Positions 25,001 through 33,720 of a stretch of DNA of 33,866 nucleotides are shown piece by piece; within the stretch, counting starts at the first letter, position 1; each line of letters opens with the position of its first letter. The stretch is from an uncultured Bacilli bacterium (GTDB lineage Bacteria > Bacillota_I > Bacilli_A > RF39 > UBA660): assembly GCA_947625635.1 (NCBI GenBank), contig CANQPA010000012.1, positions 1 to 33,866 on the forward strand, read 5' to 3'. The notes under the pieces are model-generated. The model searched no databases, was not told where the DNA came from, and saw nothing but the letters and a program-made list of their open reading frames with translations. The position numbers were made by a program, and so were the translations under genes.

Positions 25001-26249
25001 TATCATTTCCATTATATTTTAAAGATATATTATTCTTATTCCATTCTTCAGATGTATGTTTTGCTAATCCTGTAGCTGTTGCTGTAAGTCCTACTGCTCC
25101 TGCGTTTATAGAAATACCACCAACAGTAGCAGTAGCTCCAAATGCAACGTCTGCCGCACCAAATGTAGCTATTGAAATAGAAACTACTCCTGTAACATAT
25201 CCTATACCTTCTAATATTCTACATCCTATTCCATCTGATTTAAAAGGTTCATAGGCATACTCATCTAGCCATTTTCCTGCTTTAGTTTCATAGAATGTAT
25301 CAAATGCCTTATTTGTCCATTTATATGCAACTAATGTTTTTGTGGTATCCCACAAATCCTTCGTACTTTTCCAATCCCAGTTTCCTGTTGTTATTCCACT
25401 AACTATATCTGATAATCCAGAAAATATTGTACCAGCTGTAGAACTTAATATTAATACAAGATCACCTATTGTCTCTATAAGGCCAACAAGCCCTTTCACA
25501 AAAGATATTATCCCATTTGCTATAGAAGCGCCAAGCTTTTTCCAATTTTCACCATTAGCAACCCAATTCCAAGCGGATTTTAATCCATTCCATATAGTAC
25601 TTCCAGCTTTTGAGAAAAATGCCCCTGTTGCATCCATTGCTTTTTTTCCCCAATCAATCGCTTTATTGAATTTATCTGCAACCCAATCGGCTGTACTTGT
25701 TGCCTTTTCTTTTACCCAATTTACTGCAGATGTTACACCACTTACTACTTTTGTGCCAATCCATTTAAATCCGTCTATTATTGATGTTCCTAAACTTTTA
25801 ACGCCACTTATAACTGATTTAGCGACTTTTGCTCCTGTATCTACAATAGTTTTTCCTACTTTATTTCCAACAACTGCTTTAGCTGTTGCACCGACTATTC
25901 CACCACTTGCTGATCCTATTACTGCTCCACCTACTGTGCCGACAAAACCTCCAATTTGTGAAGCCATCCTAGATATACTGCTAGCCCTATTTTCACGTGT
26001 TTTCTCTATATTTTTTACTTGCTCTATTTTTTTAGATATCATTGATTCAATATCTACTATTTCTCTTCTTATATTATATATTTGATTTACTATATCACTT
26101 ACATAACTTCTATACTTAAACGAACTTGGTAAACTATTCTTTAATGTATTACTAGTACTATATGCATTCTGAAGTAGATTTTTTGACTTTACTAAATTTG
26201 GTAATACATAAGAATTTACTTTGCTTACATCTAGTACCAGACTACCCAT
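22014..26249 (-). CDS. Large T7SS effector with C-terminal papain-like cysteine peptidase domain
   Basis: 1411 residues. Residues 1-90 form a helical, Esx-like targeting domain with coiled-coil character. Residues 95-400 are Gly/Ala-rich and amphipathic (GGFVGTVGGAVIGSASGGIVG, and Trp-rich SAWNWVANGENWKK), like the middle of LXG or tape-measure-like toxins. Near 696-800 there is ENGLYHFSSDVDKILDSGFV and SFFFNGVPEVGAY, resembling ADP-ribosyltransferase-like domains that start with YHF; this is tentative. The C-terminal 240 residues carry DDIGGCSYAAKANSIF (Cys1180), KEGMGHAVFVTGM (His1366) and SSWGKEYLIP, the Cys-His-Asn/Asp order of papain-fold peptidases. GGAGGAG precedes the ATG at 26249. 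It is encoded among WXG100 genes and followed by a likely immunity gene, so an antibacterial or host-directed exported toxin is the best guess. Confidence 0.75.
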   Translation of the reverse strand: MGSLVLDVSKVNSYVLPNLVKSKNLLQNAYSTSNTLKNSLPSSFKYRSYVSDIVNQIYNIRREIVDIESMISKKIEQVKNIEKTRENRASSISRMASQIGGFVGTVGGAVIGSASGGIVGATAKAVVGNKVGKTIVDTGAKVAKSVISGVKSLGTSIIDGFKWIGTKVVSGVTSAVNWVKEKATSTADWVADKFNKAIDWGKKAMDATGAFFSKAGSTIWNGLKSAWNWVANGENWKKLGASIANGIISFVKGLVGLIETIGDLVLILSSTAGTIFSGLSDIVSGITTGNWDWKSTKDLWDTTKTLVAYKWTNKAFDTFYETKAGKWLDEYAYEPFKSDGIGCRILEGIGYVTGVVSISIATFGAADVAFGATATVGGISINAGAVGLTATATGLAKHTSEEWNKNNISLKYNGNDIEIPLDYETYSEIEKLKKGETKTITQQIQLEDGSIQELVFKITGKGNGQYDIIDNAGNSAILNGLNESSTAMGLLKGAGGGIADGFKYYTAVSTLGNIQSFGGMIKGLGSGNYAKGAVSLVKNFGFKQSFKPLVKKAAVGTFKDIGFYIDSGTFVANEVKSGVQTGEWDLKNISAGIFNAYASNFLGNLGGEYLGGGLDSITGDLVNARIDSDDVLSSNNSINNIEKANNVFSFDESDLKYEHSSIVKNASNRLVSSANRYRYTDTNLVEGLNDSIKENGLYHFSSDVDKILDSGFVKSSGHLRSYGEKKSFFFNGVPEVGAYASNLDDIPLKTEAIKIFPSDEILNSSKLKVRNYDDFAVTYSGNLKFDSQDASKQYFVLRKVDDKLVYANVNKAFYDNYQNTAEGLAVSEFIKNKKNKNLIKEDYYTNLTMKSTGADISSSKVANKFSNEIPKVNSSKINKDWDLEVARVNNSINKGYYTVIDVDSIDDIPKDFLQKITDVDQISFRVAGENVDWKRVYAEQNLSKFKNISSEINEVNVTGVNDFNKQHSDQLYRQNLEKYKNISGYDDYYAVQELKRTKSNLDRASELLDEWGKKNGYDNYAEKALRRYAETGSAYQLVDGVRKPYITSSSGVRAYIETLTPTDVSRYLYNKQHYSTLRSSSVQELNNFFKGSSSKYSCNYGVDQGGIKNLCEYTLDGKKYTYKQARALVNEYKKNGWDIPEFKKKGTLEYFDLKDKLVTRGFTKEQASVILSSIDDIGGCSYAAKANSIFYKFSKNPDLFEECFGFPMYKITSNGEKILNSNELLLDMYLHVNDISNGGKLFVKAPNSDSYLFNTDGRIDVFGRPMLDTKHQICVSTSKGSNNAALKSYLGSKGLEWDSDVLVINRPNNVLSNKDFNSYVNNVNSFIEDGYAVQLNLFSNGNEVRMINSYGHVEYTTKNWKEGMGHAVFVTGMTNEGFLVSSWGKEYLIPFQDLQNGGYFNIMIDDINIIK

Positions 26250-26264
26250 TTTACTCCTCCTAAT

Positions 26265-26642
26265 TTATATGTCTGCCATCCTATATTCTCTATTTAACTG
26301 TTGTATTTGCCTATCTATTGAGTTTATTTTATAATCTAAATCACGTATATAATTATTAATACTAGGTATAACTGTATTATTTAACTTTTTTATTATTTGA
26401 TTAATATTTTCTTTATTTTTAGTTATTTTTACATTATCTATTCCATTACCATTTATAGCATAATATCTTTTCATGTTGTCATATGCACCCATTAGACTGC
26501 TATTAGTGCTACCAAGGTTTGTAACCAATGACTTTGCTAAATTTAAAGAATTTTTATAAATATTTCTAGTTGTATTATAACTATTCTTCTCTCTGGTAAG
26601 TGTATTAATTTTATTTTTTATTTGTGCTTTTGTCATTGCCAT
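26265..26642 (-). CDS. Small helical T7SS-associated protein (DUF5082/Lap-like)
   Basis: 125 residues, all helical, with two long coiled-coil-like segments (KNKINTLTREKNSYNTTRNI and DRQIQQLNREYRMADI) and no Cys or TM segments. Size, position immediately before the large effector gene and heptad pattern match YwqH/DUF5082-type or Lap proteins that pair with LXG toxins to form the export-competent complex. GAGGTG precedes the ATG at 26642; the effector start is 16 bases after its stop. Confidence 0.7.
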   Translation of the reverse strand: MAMTKAQIKNKINTLTREKNSYNTTRNIYKNSLNLAKSLVTNLGSTNSSLMGAYDNMKRYYAINGNGIDNVKITKNKENINQIIKKLNNTVIPSINNYIRDLDYKINSIDRQIQQLNREYRMADI

Positions 26643-26698
26643 ATAAACACCTCAATTCATAAATAAAAATTAAAAATGTTTAACTCTTATTTATAAAT

Positions 26699-26716
26699 GT
26701 CTTAATTTTTTAAGAC
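26699..26716. terminator. Small hairpin between the Esx-like and helper genes
   Basis: GTCTTAA (26699-26705) with TTAAGAC (26710-26716), loop of four T. No strong T run, so it may only attenuate transcription, giving more Esx than effector. Confidence 0.4.
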
Positions 26717-26727
26717 AATTTATATTA

Positions 26728-27018
26728 TTATCCAATTTTACTAGCTGCAGTTGACTCTACTTTTTCATAAGCTGGGGCAACTGTATTAGTTAAATAATTT
26801 GAACAATCTGTTACTGATTTAATGAAATCAGGAAATTTTGCTTTCATTTTATCAAAAGCAGCATACAATTCACTAGCAGTTTCACTACTATATATGTTTT
26901 TTACTCTACCAATAATTCCTGTTAAATCGCCATTTAAAAGCGAATCTAATGTATTAGCTGATTTAGTTAAATCATTTGCTGCTTGTCTACATCCTTGTGA
27001 TGAGAATGTCATTGCCAT
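26728..27018 (-). CDS. WXG100-like protein lacking the Trp (EsxB-like)
   Basis: 96 residues, two-helix hairpin like ESX substrates. The turn carries YSS at residues 43-45 instead of WxG, the same positions as WTG in the neighbouring protein. The C-terminal motif YEKVE (Y84 to E88) is a YxxxE secretion signal, as in mycobacterial and Firmicutes Esx proteins. It lies 17 bases downstream of the first Esx gene. The two probably form a heterodimer that is exported through EssC. GGAGG precedes the ATG at 27018. Confidence 0.8.
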   Translation of the reverse strand: MAMTFSSQGCRQAANDLTKSANTLDSLLNGDLTGIIGRVKNIYSSETASELYAAFDKMKAKFPDFIKSVTDCSNYLTNTVAPAYEKVESTAASKIG

Positions 27019-27035
27019 TATATTACCTCCCTATA

Positions 27036-27308
27036 TTATAAATTTTCTTCAAGATTCTTATAATCTTTACCTATAGCTAATAAAAGTTCTCCAAAATCAT
27101 TTATTAGTTGACCAAATTTTTGATAGTCTGCTTTAAATGATTCTATATTATCTGTAAATCTTTGTGCTGCAGAACCTGTCCAGTTAGTTTTTAAATCACC
27201 CACAATACTGTATATTTTGTTTATTTCAGAATTATAAGTGCTGGCATTTTGTATTATTTGATTTCCATAATTAATTGCCTCTTCTGGATTCATACTAATC
27301 TGTGCCAT
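27036..27308 (-). CDS. WXG100 family protein (EsxA-like)
   Basis: 90 residues, helix-turn-helix hairpin with the W43-T-G45 turn inside DLKTNWTGSAAQRFTDNI and a C-terminal YKNLE (Y83 to E87) secretion motif. Substrate of the T7SS. Very strong ribosome binding site (GAGGGAGG) before the ATG at 27308. It begins a second transcription segment after the terminator that follows the yukD-like gene. Confidence 0.9.
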   Translation of the reverse strand: MAQISMNPEEAINYGNQIIQNASTYNSEINKIYSIVGDLKTNWTGSAAQRFTDNIESFKADYQKFGQLINDFGELLLAIGKDYKNLEENL

Positions 27309-27414
27309 AAAATACCTCCCTCTAAACAGCGTAACAAACTTTATTGTCCATATACTGTATAATTAAATATTACACCCTATGAATATAAAATTTAGAATAT
27401 AACCTATTTTAGAC

Positions 27415-27450
27415 TTTACAAAAAAGAAAACAACAAAGTTGTCTCCTTTA
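27415..27450 (-). terminator. Terminator after the yukD-like gene
   Basis: On the minus strand, AAAGGAG and ACAAC pair with GTTGT, and the stem is followed by TTTTCTTTTTT. This separates essC and yukD from the esx genes, which need their own promoter or readthrough. Confidence 0.75.
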
Positions 27451-27699
27451 TATTAGAACTAATTTGTCTCCATTTTTTATTCCACTTTCTTTAACTGTAT
27501 ATCCCTTAGCAAAAATATTACCGCTACTATCCATAAGCACTGAATTTTTCTTAATTGGATAATGTCCTTCTGATAACTCATTTACTGTCTTTACAATTAA
27601 GTCTGTTGCTATTTTTATGTTTTTTGAAACAGGTATATAAACATTGTATTCTTCTTCTATCATAGGAACTACTACTACAACTAATATTTTATTCGTCAT
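27448..27699 (-). CDS. YukD/EsaB-like ubiquitin-fold T7SS component
   Basis: 83 residues of the beta-grasp type: ILVVVVVPMIEEEYNVYIPV, a central helix IATDLIVKTVNEL and the final strand DKLVLI. Matches YukD/EsaB, a small cytosolic component needed for T7 secretion in Bacillota; not a conjugated ubiquitin. GGAGG precedes the ATG and the gene overlaps the end of essC by 11 bases, so they are translationally coupled. Confidence 0.85.
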   Translation of the reverse strand: MTNKILVVVVVPMIEEEYNVYIPVSKNIKIATDLIVKTVNELSEGHYPIKKNSVLMDSSGNIFAKGYTVKESGIKNGDKLVLI

Positions 27700-30600
27700 C
27701 TTCTACATCCTCCATATCAGAATTATTAAGAACTTTAATTGTTATTGGATTACCTTTCTTAACCGAATATCCAAATTTATTACCAATTTCATCCTTAATA
27801 TATTTTGGATTTTTAGATAATTTAATAGTATATTGATCTGCTATTCCATCGCCTATCCAAATGCCATGATTATTTGAAACAACTGTTTTAAACCAATTTT
27901 CATATTCAAAAATTTTTATGTTATCAATTACATCTACTATAACTACGCTAACTTTCCTTAAATCTTTTATCATAGTCATAAAACTATCAAGCTTATCTTG
28001 AAGTTCAGAAGATAGTTTGTTTTTAAATTGTGAAAGTCCTACAATAATTATAAGTAAATCTTGAAAATTTTTGATTGAATCAAAATTATAATTATTTGAA
28101 ACATATACTTGATTTAATCTTTCTACATAAGAATATAATTTATTAAATATATCATCAAAATTTTCTTTATAATAGTTAATATTAAATTTTTCTTTTTCAA
28201 ACATTTTTTCCGCATCTATTAAATTTACAGACACATTTTGATTTACTGAACAAACTTTTATAAACTCAGGAATAAACGTTTCAAATGCAGTAGTTTCCTC
28301 TGAAGATATAATAGTAACAGGCTTTATTCTTAAATCGAATGTAGATACCTTTAAACTATTTTTTTCTATTCCAACAGGTATACTATCTAATCCTTTTATA
28401 TAATCTTTTACTACATCAAAGGTTACTATCTTAGGTAGTATTGGAATTTTTTTAGCCTTAGATTCAAACTGTTTATTAAGCTCACTACATAAATTTTTTA
28501 TATATTCTGAATTATTGTCATTATTTTTATAACGTGCTGATTGAAATTCATATATTTCTTTAAACTTGATAAGTCCTCTACCTTTAATTTTAGACGGAAA
28601 TAAACCGTGTGTATTACCAACTATATCTGAATAATCATTTTCATCATTAAGCTGTAATACCAAACTTTGTTTAAAGTTTTGCTTTAACTTATATCTTATA
28701 AAGTTTACACCATTAGTTGTTAGTATAAACATAACTCCATATTTATGACCTTCTCTAGTTATGCTATTAAAGTCATCTTGAAAGTCGGGATATATTTCAT
28801 CAAATGCTTCATATAGATTTATTATTACTACTATATTAGGTATAACCTTACCACTGTTTTTTATGTATGAAGAATAACTACCACCATATTCAGAAAATAG
28901 CTTTTTACGTGTATTTATTTCATCTTTTAACATTTTAAATAAGTTATTTGTTTTTTCCGTATCATTTGAAAGAAGTACATCACCAACTTGTGGAGCATTT
29001 TCAAATAGTTTTAGTGTTTCAGCACCAAAATCCATTATATAGATATTAATTTCATCTGGTGTATGTCTAGTAATTGTTGAATAAATTATTGTTGAAAGCA
29101 AATCATCCTTACCCATTCCTGCTGCACCATATATTATAGCATTACCCTCTTCTGACAGAGGAAGTGTGAGTAAGTGCTGAGACTGTGTACTTGGATCATC
29201 GTACTCTCCTATTACAGGATTAATAATACACTTTTCACTTGTATAATTATATTTTTGTTCTAACTCATCTACATATATTTTATCTGGTATTTTAGGTAGC
29301 CATAAATCTTTGACAAACACATTTTGTTCTTTACCTAAATTATATAAATAATTTACTATATTAGACAATTCTTCTCCGTTTGCTTTAACATTAGTATTAA
29401 TCTCTTCTTTATCTACATTTTTAATTACATATCCAACATTATTTATAAAACTTATATTGGTATCTATTTTTCTTTTTATTTTATCTGTGTTTTGATATGG
29501 AACTCCAGCATATGCTGACTGTCCTAAAGCAAAGAATTCATTATAACCTACTTGAAGATAAAATCTACCTACATTATGTAGTGCAGCGGCATCAGGACAT
29601 TTAATCATATCTACGCTGTCTGATTTATCTTGAACTTTTAAACATACTCTAAATTTAGTATTAGACCATATTTGATCATCCACTACTCCATTTGGTTTTT
29701 GTGTTGCAAGAATTAAGTGTACTCCCAAACTACGTCCTATACGAGCAGTTGAAATTAATTGTTCCATAAATTCAGGTTGTTGTGTTTTAAGTTCAGCAAA
29801 CTCATCACTTATTATAAACAAATGTGGGACAGGTTCTTCTACTTTACCTTCTCTTCTTAACTTTTGATATTTGTATATATCTATCGTGCTTTCATTTAAT
29901 TTTTGTCTTGCATCATTAAATATCCTTTGTCTTCTTTTAAGTTCACTTTCAATAGATGCTAAACTTCTTTTCATATCATTTACATCAAGATTTGTAATTG
30001 TACCTGCTAAGTGTGGAATATGTACTCCTGTTTCTTTATTCTCAAATGCTCCAGCAAGTCCCCCACCTTTATAATCAATTAATACGAACGCGACCTCATC
30101 TGGATGATAATTTACAGCCATCGAAAGTATATAAGTTATTATAAATTCCGACTTCCCAGATCCTGTCATTCCTGCTACAAGTCCGTGCGGTCCATGAAAC
30201 TTTTCATGCAAATCTAGTTTAAATAATTCACCATTCGTATCAACTCCAACAGGAGCAGATAAACTAGTTATTGGATTATTATTCTTCCACCTATTAAGTG
30301 GATTTAATTGTTCTATTTTACCAACATTATACATCTCTAAAAATCCTAATTTATCAGGTAAAGAATACCTATCTTTTGCCATTTCTATTGGAATATTACA
30401 AACAGCTTTATTTATTTCTTTTATATTTATGTCTCCAATAAAATCTGCTTTAAATGTTTGTTGTTTATCACTTGTAAGTTCATTTTCAAATATTGCAGAT
30501 TGATTATTATCTACATTTATAAATGTAGTACATTCATTTGGAAGACCTAAAAGTCTATCTTGTACAAGTAACATGCTAAAACCTAAATTAGTCTTTTGTG

Positions 30601-32323
30601 ATAATGTATCTTTTATTATTTCAATATTTCTTAAAGACTGATAATCATCTGTTATTATCAAAAAATATGGCTTATAGCTTTTGTAATCTTCTTTTCTTAA
30701 TTTAGTTGTATCTCCATCTTCATATTTTCTATTTTGTAAACAATTATCCAAATATATAGATATTTGATTTGCTTCATCTACATCAGTTGAAAAGAATCTT
30801 ATGGTCTTATCATCATCACTTAGATATGGAGAGGTTTTTAAAAATTTCCATTTATATTCATTTTCCTTAGATGTCATTATAACTATTTTTAAATCTTCAT
30901 AGCTATAAAATGTCATAAGTTGTAATAGTATTCCTTCCATAAAAGATTTTGTGATATCCATCTTACCTATTACTGCTGATATATATTTTTTAGTTAAATT
31001 TATTGTTACAGGGACATCTGTCATGACTTTTGTTTCTGCCCCAAGTTTATCTAAAACCTCTCTTAAATTATTTTTAGTAAGAGAAAAATGTTCTTCTGGA
31101 TAATTTACTTTAACAAATGGCTCTACATTTCCTATACCAACTCTTAAATTTAAAAAATCATCGTGTTCTATCTTACGCTCCCAAAGATTTCTTTTTCTAT
31201 TTAATATTATTTGTTTACAGTCTAAAAGCGGTATATTGTTTTCTATTAATGATTGTCTTTGCTTTGAAACTATGTTTCTTATATATTGTCTTCTTTCTTC
31301 AATATATTCATTGTATTTTTTAATTCTTAATTTTTCCCTTTTTTTCTTTTGTCTTGCAGAATATCTTTTTTGTAAAAGTGGCCAGAATAACATGCTTAGT
31401 AACATGGCTCCACAAGTTATTAAAGATGGAAGTGCTGACTTCACAGTTTGAGATCCTTCAATTACGTTGTTTACTGCTGTTATACCTGATACCATTGAAG
31501 TTAAACCCATAGTTATCATTGGACCTAATGTATATGCAAGTGGCATTTCATCCTGCTTTTCTTGTTCTGGTGGTGGATCAATGTCTATTGTATTTTCCTC
31601 TACACTTGTCCTAAATCTTGGCATCCTAAAGAAATATTCACTCTTTTCATACACTTTTATACTTGTATCTTCTTCTTTATCTTCCATATTACCCATATCT
31701 ATATTTAAAGGTGTTCTTTTTTTTAATATCTGAGTATTGTAGTTTACTATTCCTCTAGGATTATTTAATATAATATAATTACCACATATAATTATTTTTA
31801 AACCCATTATAAATACGACATCACCTACATTTAAATGGGAACTATTTACCGCAATACCATTAACAAATAACACTCCATTGTTATTTAAATTTTTACAATT
31901 CCAAATGCCATTTACCTCTTCTATTAAACATTGTCTATCTGAAATATATCTATTATTATAATTTATAGTGTTGTTAATTCCATTACCTACATATAGTTGA
32001 CAATTGCTTCCCACTTCAAATTCACTTGAACTATCATCATATACAGGTGATGTGTATAAAATATAATTATACTGTTCACCATGCACTTGTAACTCATATG
32101 AATTATAATTTTCAAGAATCAAGTTATCGACGTTATTTCCACTATATATTATTTTAGTTTCAAAATTACTTTTTAAAATCCATTTGCCATCTTTTGCTTC
32201 TATATTTATAAGGTTTCTTTTTATACCATTTTTATCTTTATCTTCAATCCAAAAACTACCATTTATTTCGAGTGGAAGATTAGTATTATACATTTTACCA
32301 TTTTTAATTAATGATATCCTCAT
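27689..32323 (-). CDS. essC: EssC/YukBA-type FtsK/SpoIIIE ATPase of the type VII secretion system
   Basis: Motor of the ESX/T7b secretion machine in the membrane. From ATG 32323 (MRISLIKNGK, GAGGTGG upstream) it has 1544 residues. Two FHA-like domains cover the first 190. A TM pair lies near 262-285 and 298-318. The D1 ATPase has GMTGSGKS (near 719-726), VLIDYKGGG and FIISDEFAEL. D2 has a degenerate P-loop GAAGMGKD (near 1067-1074) and FGAETLKLFENAP. D3 lacks a clear P-loop. This is the Bacillota form with FHA and three ATPase modules in one chain. EssA, EssB and EsaA partners are not in the window. The gene stands at the head of the cluster, just after the ffh terminator. Confidence 0.95.
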   Translation of the reverse strand: MRISLIKNGKMYNTNLPLEINGSFWIEDKDKNGIKRNLINIEAKDGKWILKSNFETKIIYSGNNVDNLILENYNSYELQVHGEQYNYILYTSPVYDDSSSEFEVGSNCQLYVGNGINNTINYNNRYISDRQCLIEEVNGIWNCKNLNNNGVLFVNGIAVNSSHLNVGDVVFIMGLKIIICGNYIILNNPRGIVNYNTQILKKRTPLNIDMGNMEDKEEDTSIKVYEKSEYFFRMPRFRTSVEENTIDIDPPPEQEKQDEMPLAYTLGPMITMGLTSMVSGITAVNNVIEGSQTVKSALPSLITCGAMLLSMLFWPLLQKRYSARQKKKREKLRIKKYNEYIEERRQYIRNIVSKQRQSLIENNIPLLDCKQIILNRKRNLWERKIEHDDFLNLRVGIGNVEPFVKVNYPEEHFSLTKNNLREVLDKLGAETKVMTDVPVTINLTKKYISAVIGKMDITKSFMEGILLQLMTFYSYEDLKIVIMTSKENEYKWKFLKTSPYLSDDDKTIRFFSTDVDEANQISIYLDNCLQNRKYEDGDTTKLRKEDYKSYKPYFLIITDDYQSLRNIEIIKDTLSQKTNLGFSMLLVQDRLLGLPNECTTFINVDNNQSAIFENELTSDKQQTFKADFIGDINIKEINKAVCNIPIEMAKDRYSLPDKLGFLEMYNVGKIEQLNPLNRWKNNNPITSLSAPVGVDTNGELFKLDLHEKFHGPHGLVAGMTGSGKSEFIITYILSMAVNYHPDEVAFVLIDYKGGGLAGAFENKETGVHIPHLAGTITNLDVNDMKRSLASIESELKRRQRIFNDARQKLNESTIDIYKYQKLRREGKVEEPVPHLFIISDEFAELKTQQPEFMEQLISTARIGRSLGVHLILATQKPNGVVDDQIWSNTKFRVCLKVQDKSDSVDMIKCPDAAALHNVGRFYLQVGYNEFFALGQSAYAGVPYQNTDKIKRKIDTNISFINNVGYVIKNVDKEEINTNVKANGEELSNIVNYLYNLGKEQNVFVKDLWLPKIPDKIYVDELEQKYNYTSEKCIINPVIGEYDDPSTQSQHLLTLPLSEEGNAIIYGAAGMGKDDLLSTIIYSTITRHTPDEINIYIMDFGAETLKLFENAPQVGDVLLSNDTEKTNNLFKMLKDEINTRKKLFSEYGGSYSSYIKNSGKVIPNIVVIINLYEAFDEIYPDFQDDFNSITREGHKYGVMFILTTNGVNFIRYKLKQNFKQSLVLQLNDENDYSDIVGNTHGLFPSKIKGRGLIKFKEIYEFQSARYKNNDNNSEYIKNLCSELNKQFESKAKKIPILPKIVTFDVVKDYIKGLDSIPVGIEKNSLKVSTFDLRIKPVTIISSEETTAFETFIPEFIKVCSVNQNVSVNLIDAEKMFEKEKFNINYYKENFDDIFNKLYSYVERLNQVYVSNNYNFDSIKNFQDLLIIIVGLSQFKNKLSSELQDKLDSFMTMIKDLRKVSVVIVDVIDNIKIFEYENWFKTVVSNNHGIWIGDGIADQYTIKLSKNPKYIKDEIGNKFGYSVKKGNPITIKVLNNSDMEDVEDDE

Positions 32324-32360
32324 TTTACCAACCACCTCTATATTCTATAAACAATTATAT

Positions 32361-32390
32361 AAAAAAAAATCTATTTTTTATATAGATTTT
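32361..32390 (-). terminator. Terminator of ffh
   Basis: AAAATCTAT (32366-32374) pairs with ATAGATTTT (32382-32390). On the minus strand a run of nine T follows. This separates ffh from essC. Confidence 0.85.
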
Positions 32391-32400
32391 AACATATATT

Positions 32401-32425
32401 CCATTTTAGAATATATCTAAAATGG
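32401..32425. repeat. 10-bp perfect hairpin over the ffh stop codon
   Basis: CCATTTTAGA (32401-32410) with TCTAAAATGG (32416-32425), loop of five. It overlaps the TAG stop of ffh and lies 10 bases before the terminator stem. No T run follows; it may protect the mRNA end. Confidence 0.75.
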
Positions 32426-33720
32426 CATTTTCATTTTACCATTCTTCATCATTTTCATCATTTTTTGCATTTGCTCAAACTGATTAAGTAACCTATTTAC
32501 TTCTTCTACGCTTCTAGCTGAACCTTTAGCAATTCTAATTTTTCTATTTGCTTTTAAAACTTCAGGATGTCTTCTTTCATATGGAGTCATAGATAATATT
32601 ATAGCCTCTATATGAGCCATATCTTTTGGATCTATTTTTACATTTTTTAATTCTTTTGGCACTCCCGGTATCATTTTAAGTAACCCTTCAAGTGGACCTA
32701 ATTTTTTTATTTGTTTAAATGTATTTAAAAAATCTTCTAAATCGAATTTACCCTGTTCCATCCTTTTAGCAGTTTTTTTGCCTCATCTTCATCAATTACT
32801 TCCTCTGCTTTTTCTATCATGGTCATAATATCTCCCATGCCAAGTATACGAGTAGCCATTCTATCTGGATAAAATTCATCTAATCCATCCATTTTCTCAC
32901 TAGTACCTACAAATTTTATAGGTACATGAGTTAAGTGTCTAATTGATAAAGCAGCACCGCCTCGTGTATCACCATCAAGTTTAGTAAGTATTGCCCCTGT
33001 AAGTGGTAATTCAGAGTTAAAACCCTCTATTACATTTACTGCATCTTGACCCACCATACTATCTAAAACTAACAATATTTCATTTGGATTTACACTTTCA
33101 TTTATATTTTTAAGCTCATTCATTAGCTCCTCATCTATATGGAGTCTACCAGCTGTATCTATTAAAACATAATTAAATTTTTTTTCTTTAGCATATTTAA
33201 TTGCGTTCTTAGCTATTTCAATAGGATTGTTTTTACCTTCATCATAAACCTCTATATTAAGTTCTTTTCCTATAGTTTTTAACTGGTCAATGGCGGCAGG
33301 TCTATAAACATCACAGGCAACTAATAATGGATTTTTCTTATATTTTTTTCTAAGTAATAAGGCAAGTTTGCCAATTGTTGTCGTTTTTCCACTACCCTGT
33401 AAACCTACAAGCATAAGAATACTTGGATTGCCACTTATATATATATCTTTTTTCTCTCCACCTAATAATTCTACAAGTTCATCTTTAAGAATTTTAACAA
33501 ATTGTTCTCCTGGTTTTAAACTTTTATTAACCTCTTCACCTAATGATTTTTCTTTTACATTACTTATAAATTCTTTTACAACTTTATAATTTACATCTGC
33601 TTCAAGTAAAGCAAGACGTATTTCTCTTGTTACATCACTAATATTATCTTCAGTTATTTTTCCATAACCTCTTATTTTATTTACTGCATTTTGAAGTCTA
33701 TCTCCCAAATTTTCAAACAT
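32417..33720 (-). CDS. ffh: Signal recognition particle protein Ffh (apparent -1 frameshift)
   Basis: GTPase that, with 4.5S RNA, delivers nascent membrane proteins to FtsY. The first frame (33720 to 32737) has the N domain, GLQGSGKTTT (106-115), DVYRPAA, DTAGRL and TKLDGDTRGGAA of the G domain, then degenerates after EAKK. The M domain is in the -1 frame: KRMEQGKFDLEDFLNTF, MIPGVP, KGSARSVEEVNRLLNQFEQM and a Met-rich tail to 32417. The frames join at seven A (32773-32779 on the plus strand, written as T); one more A would restore a standard 434-residue Ffh. GGTGA precedes the ATG. An essential gene is unlikely to be dead, so a homopolymer error or slippage is more likely. Confidence 0.9.

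Noticed and set aside
25342-26085. Long plus-strand frame (247 codons) opposite the effector gene
   Set aside because: It is the antisense shadow of the Gly/Ala-rich part of the effector, with no ribosome binding site and a protein-unlike composition.
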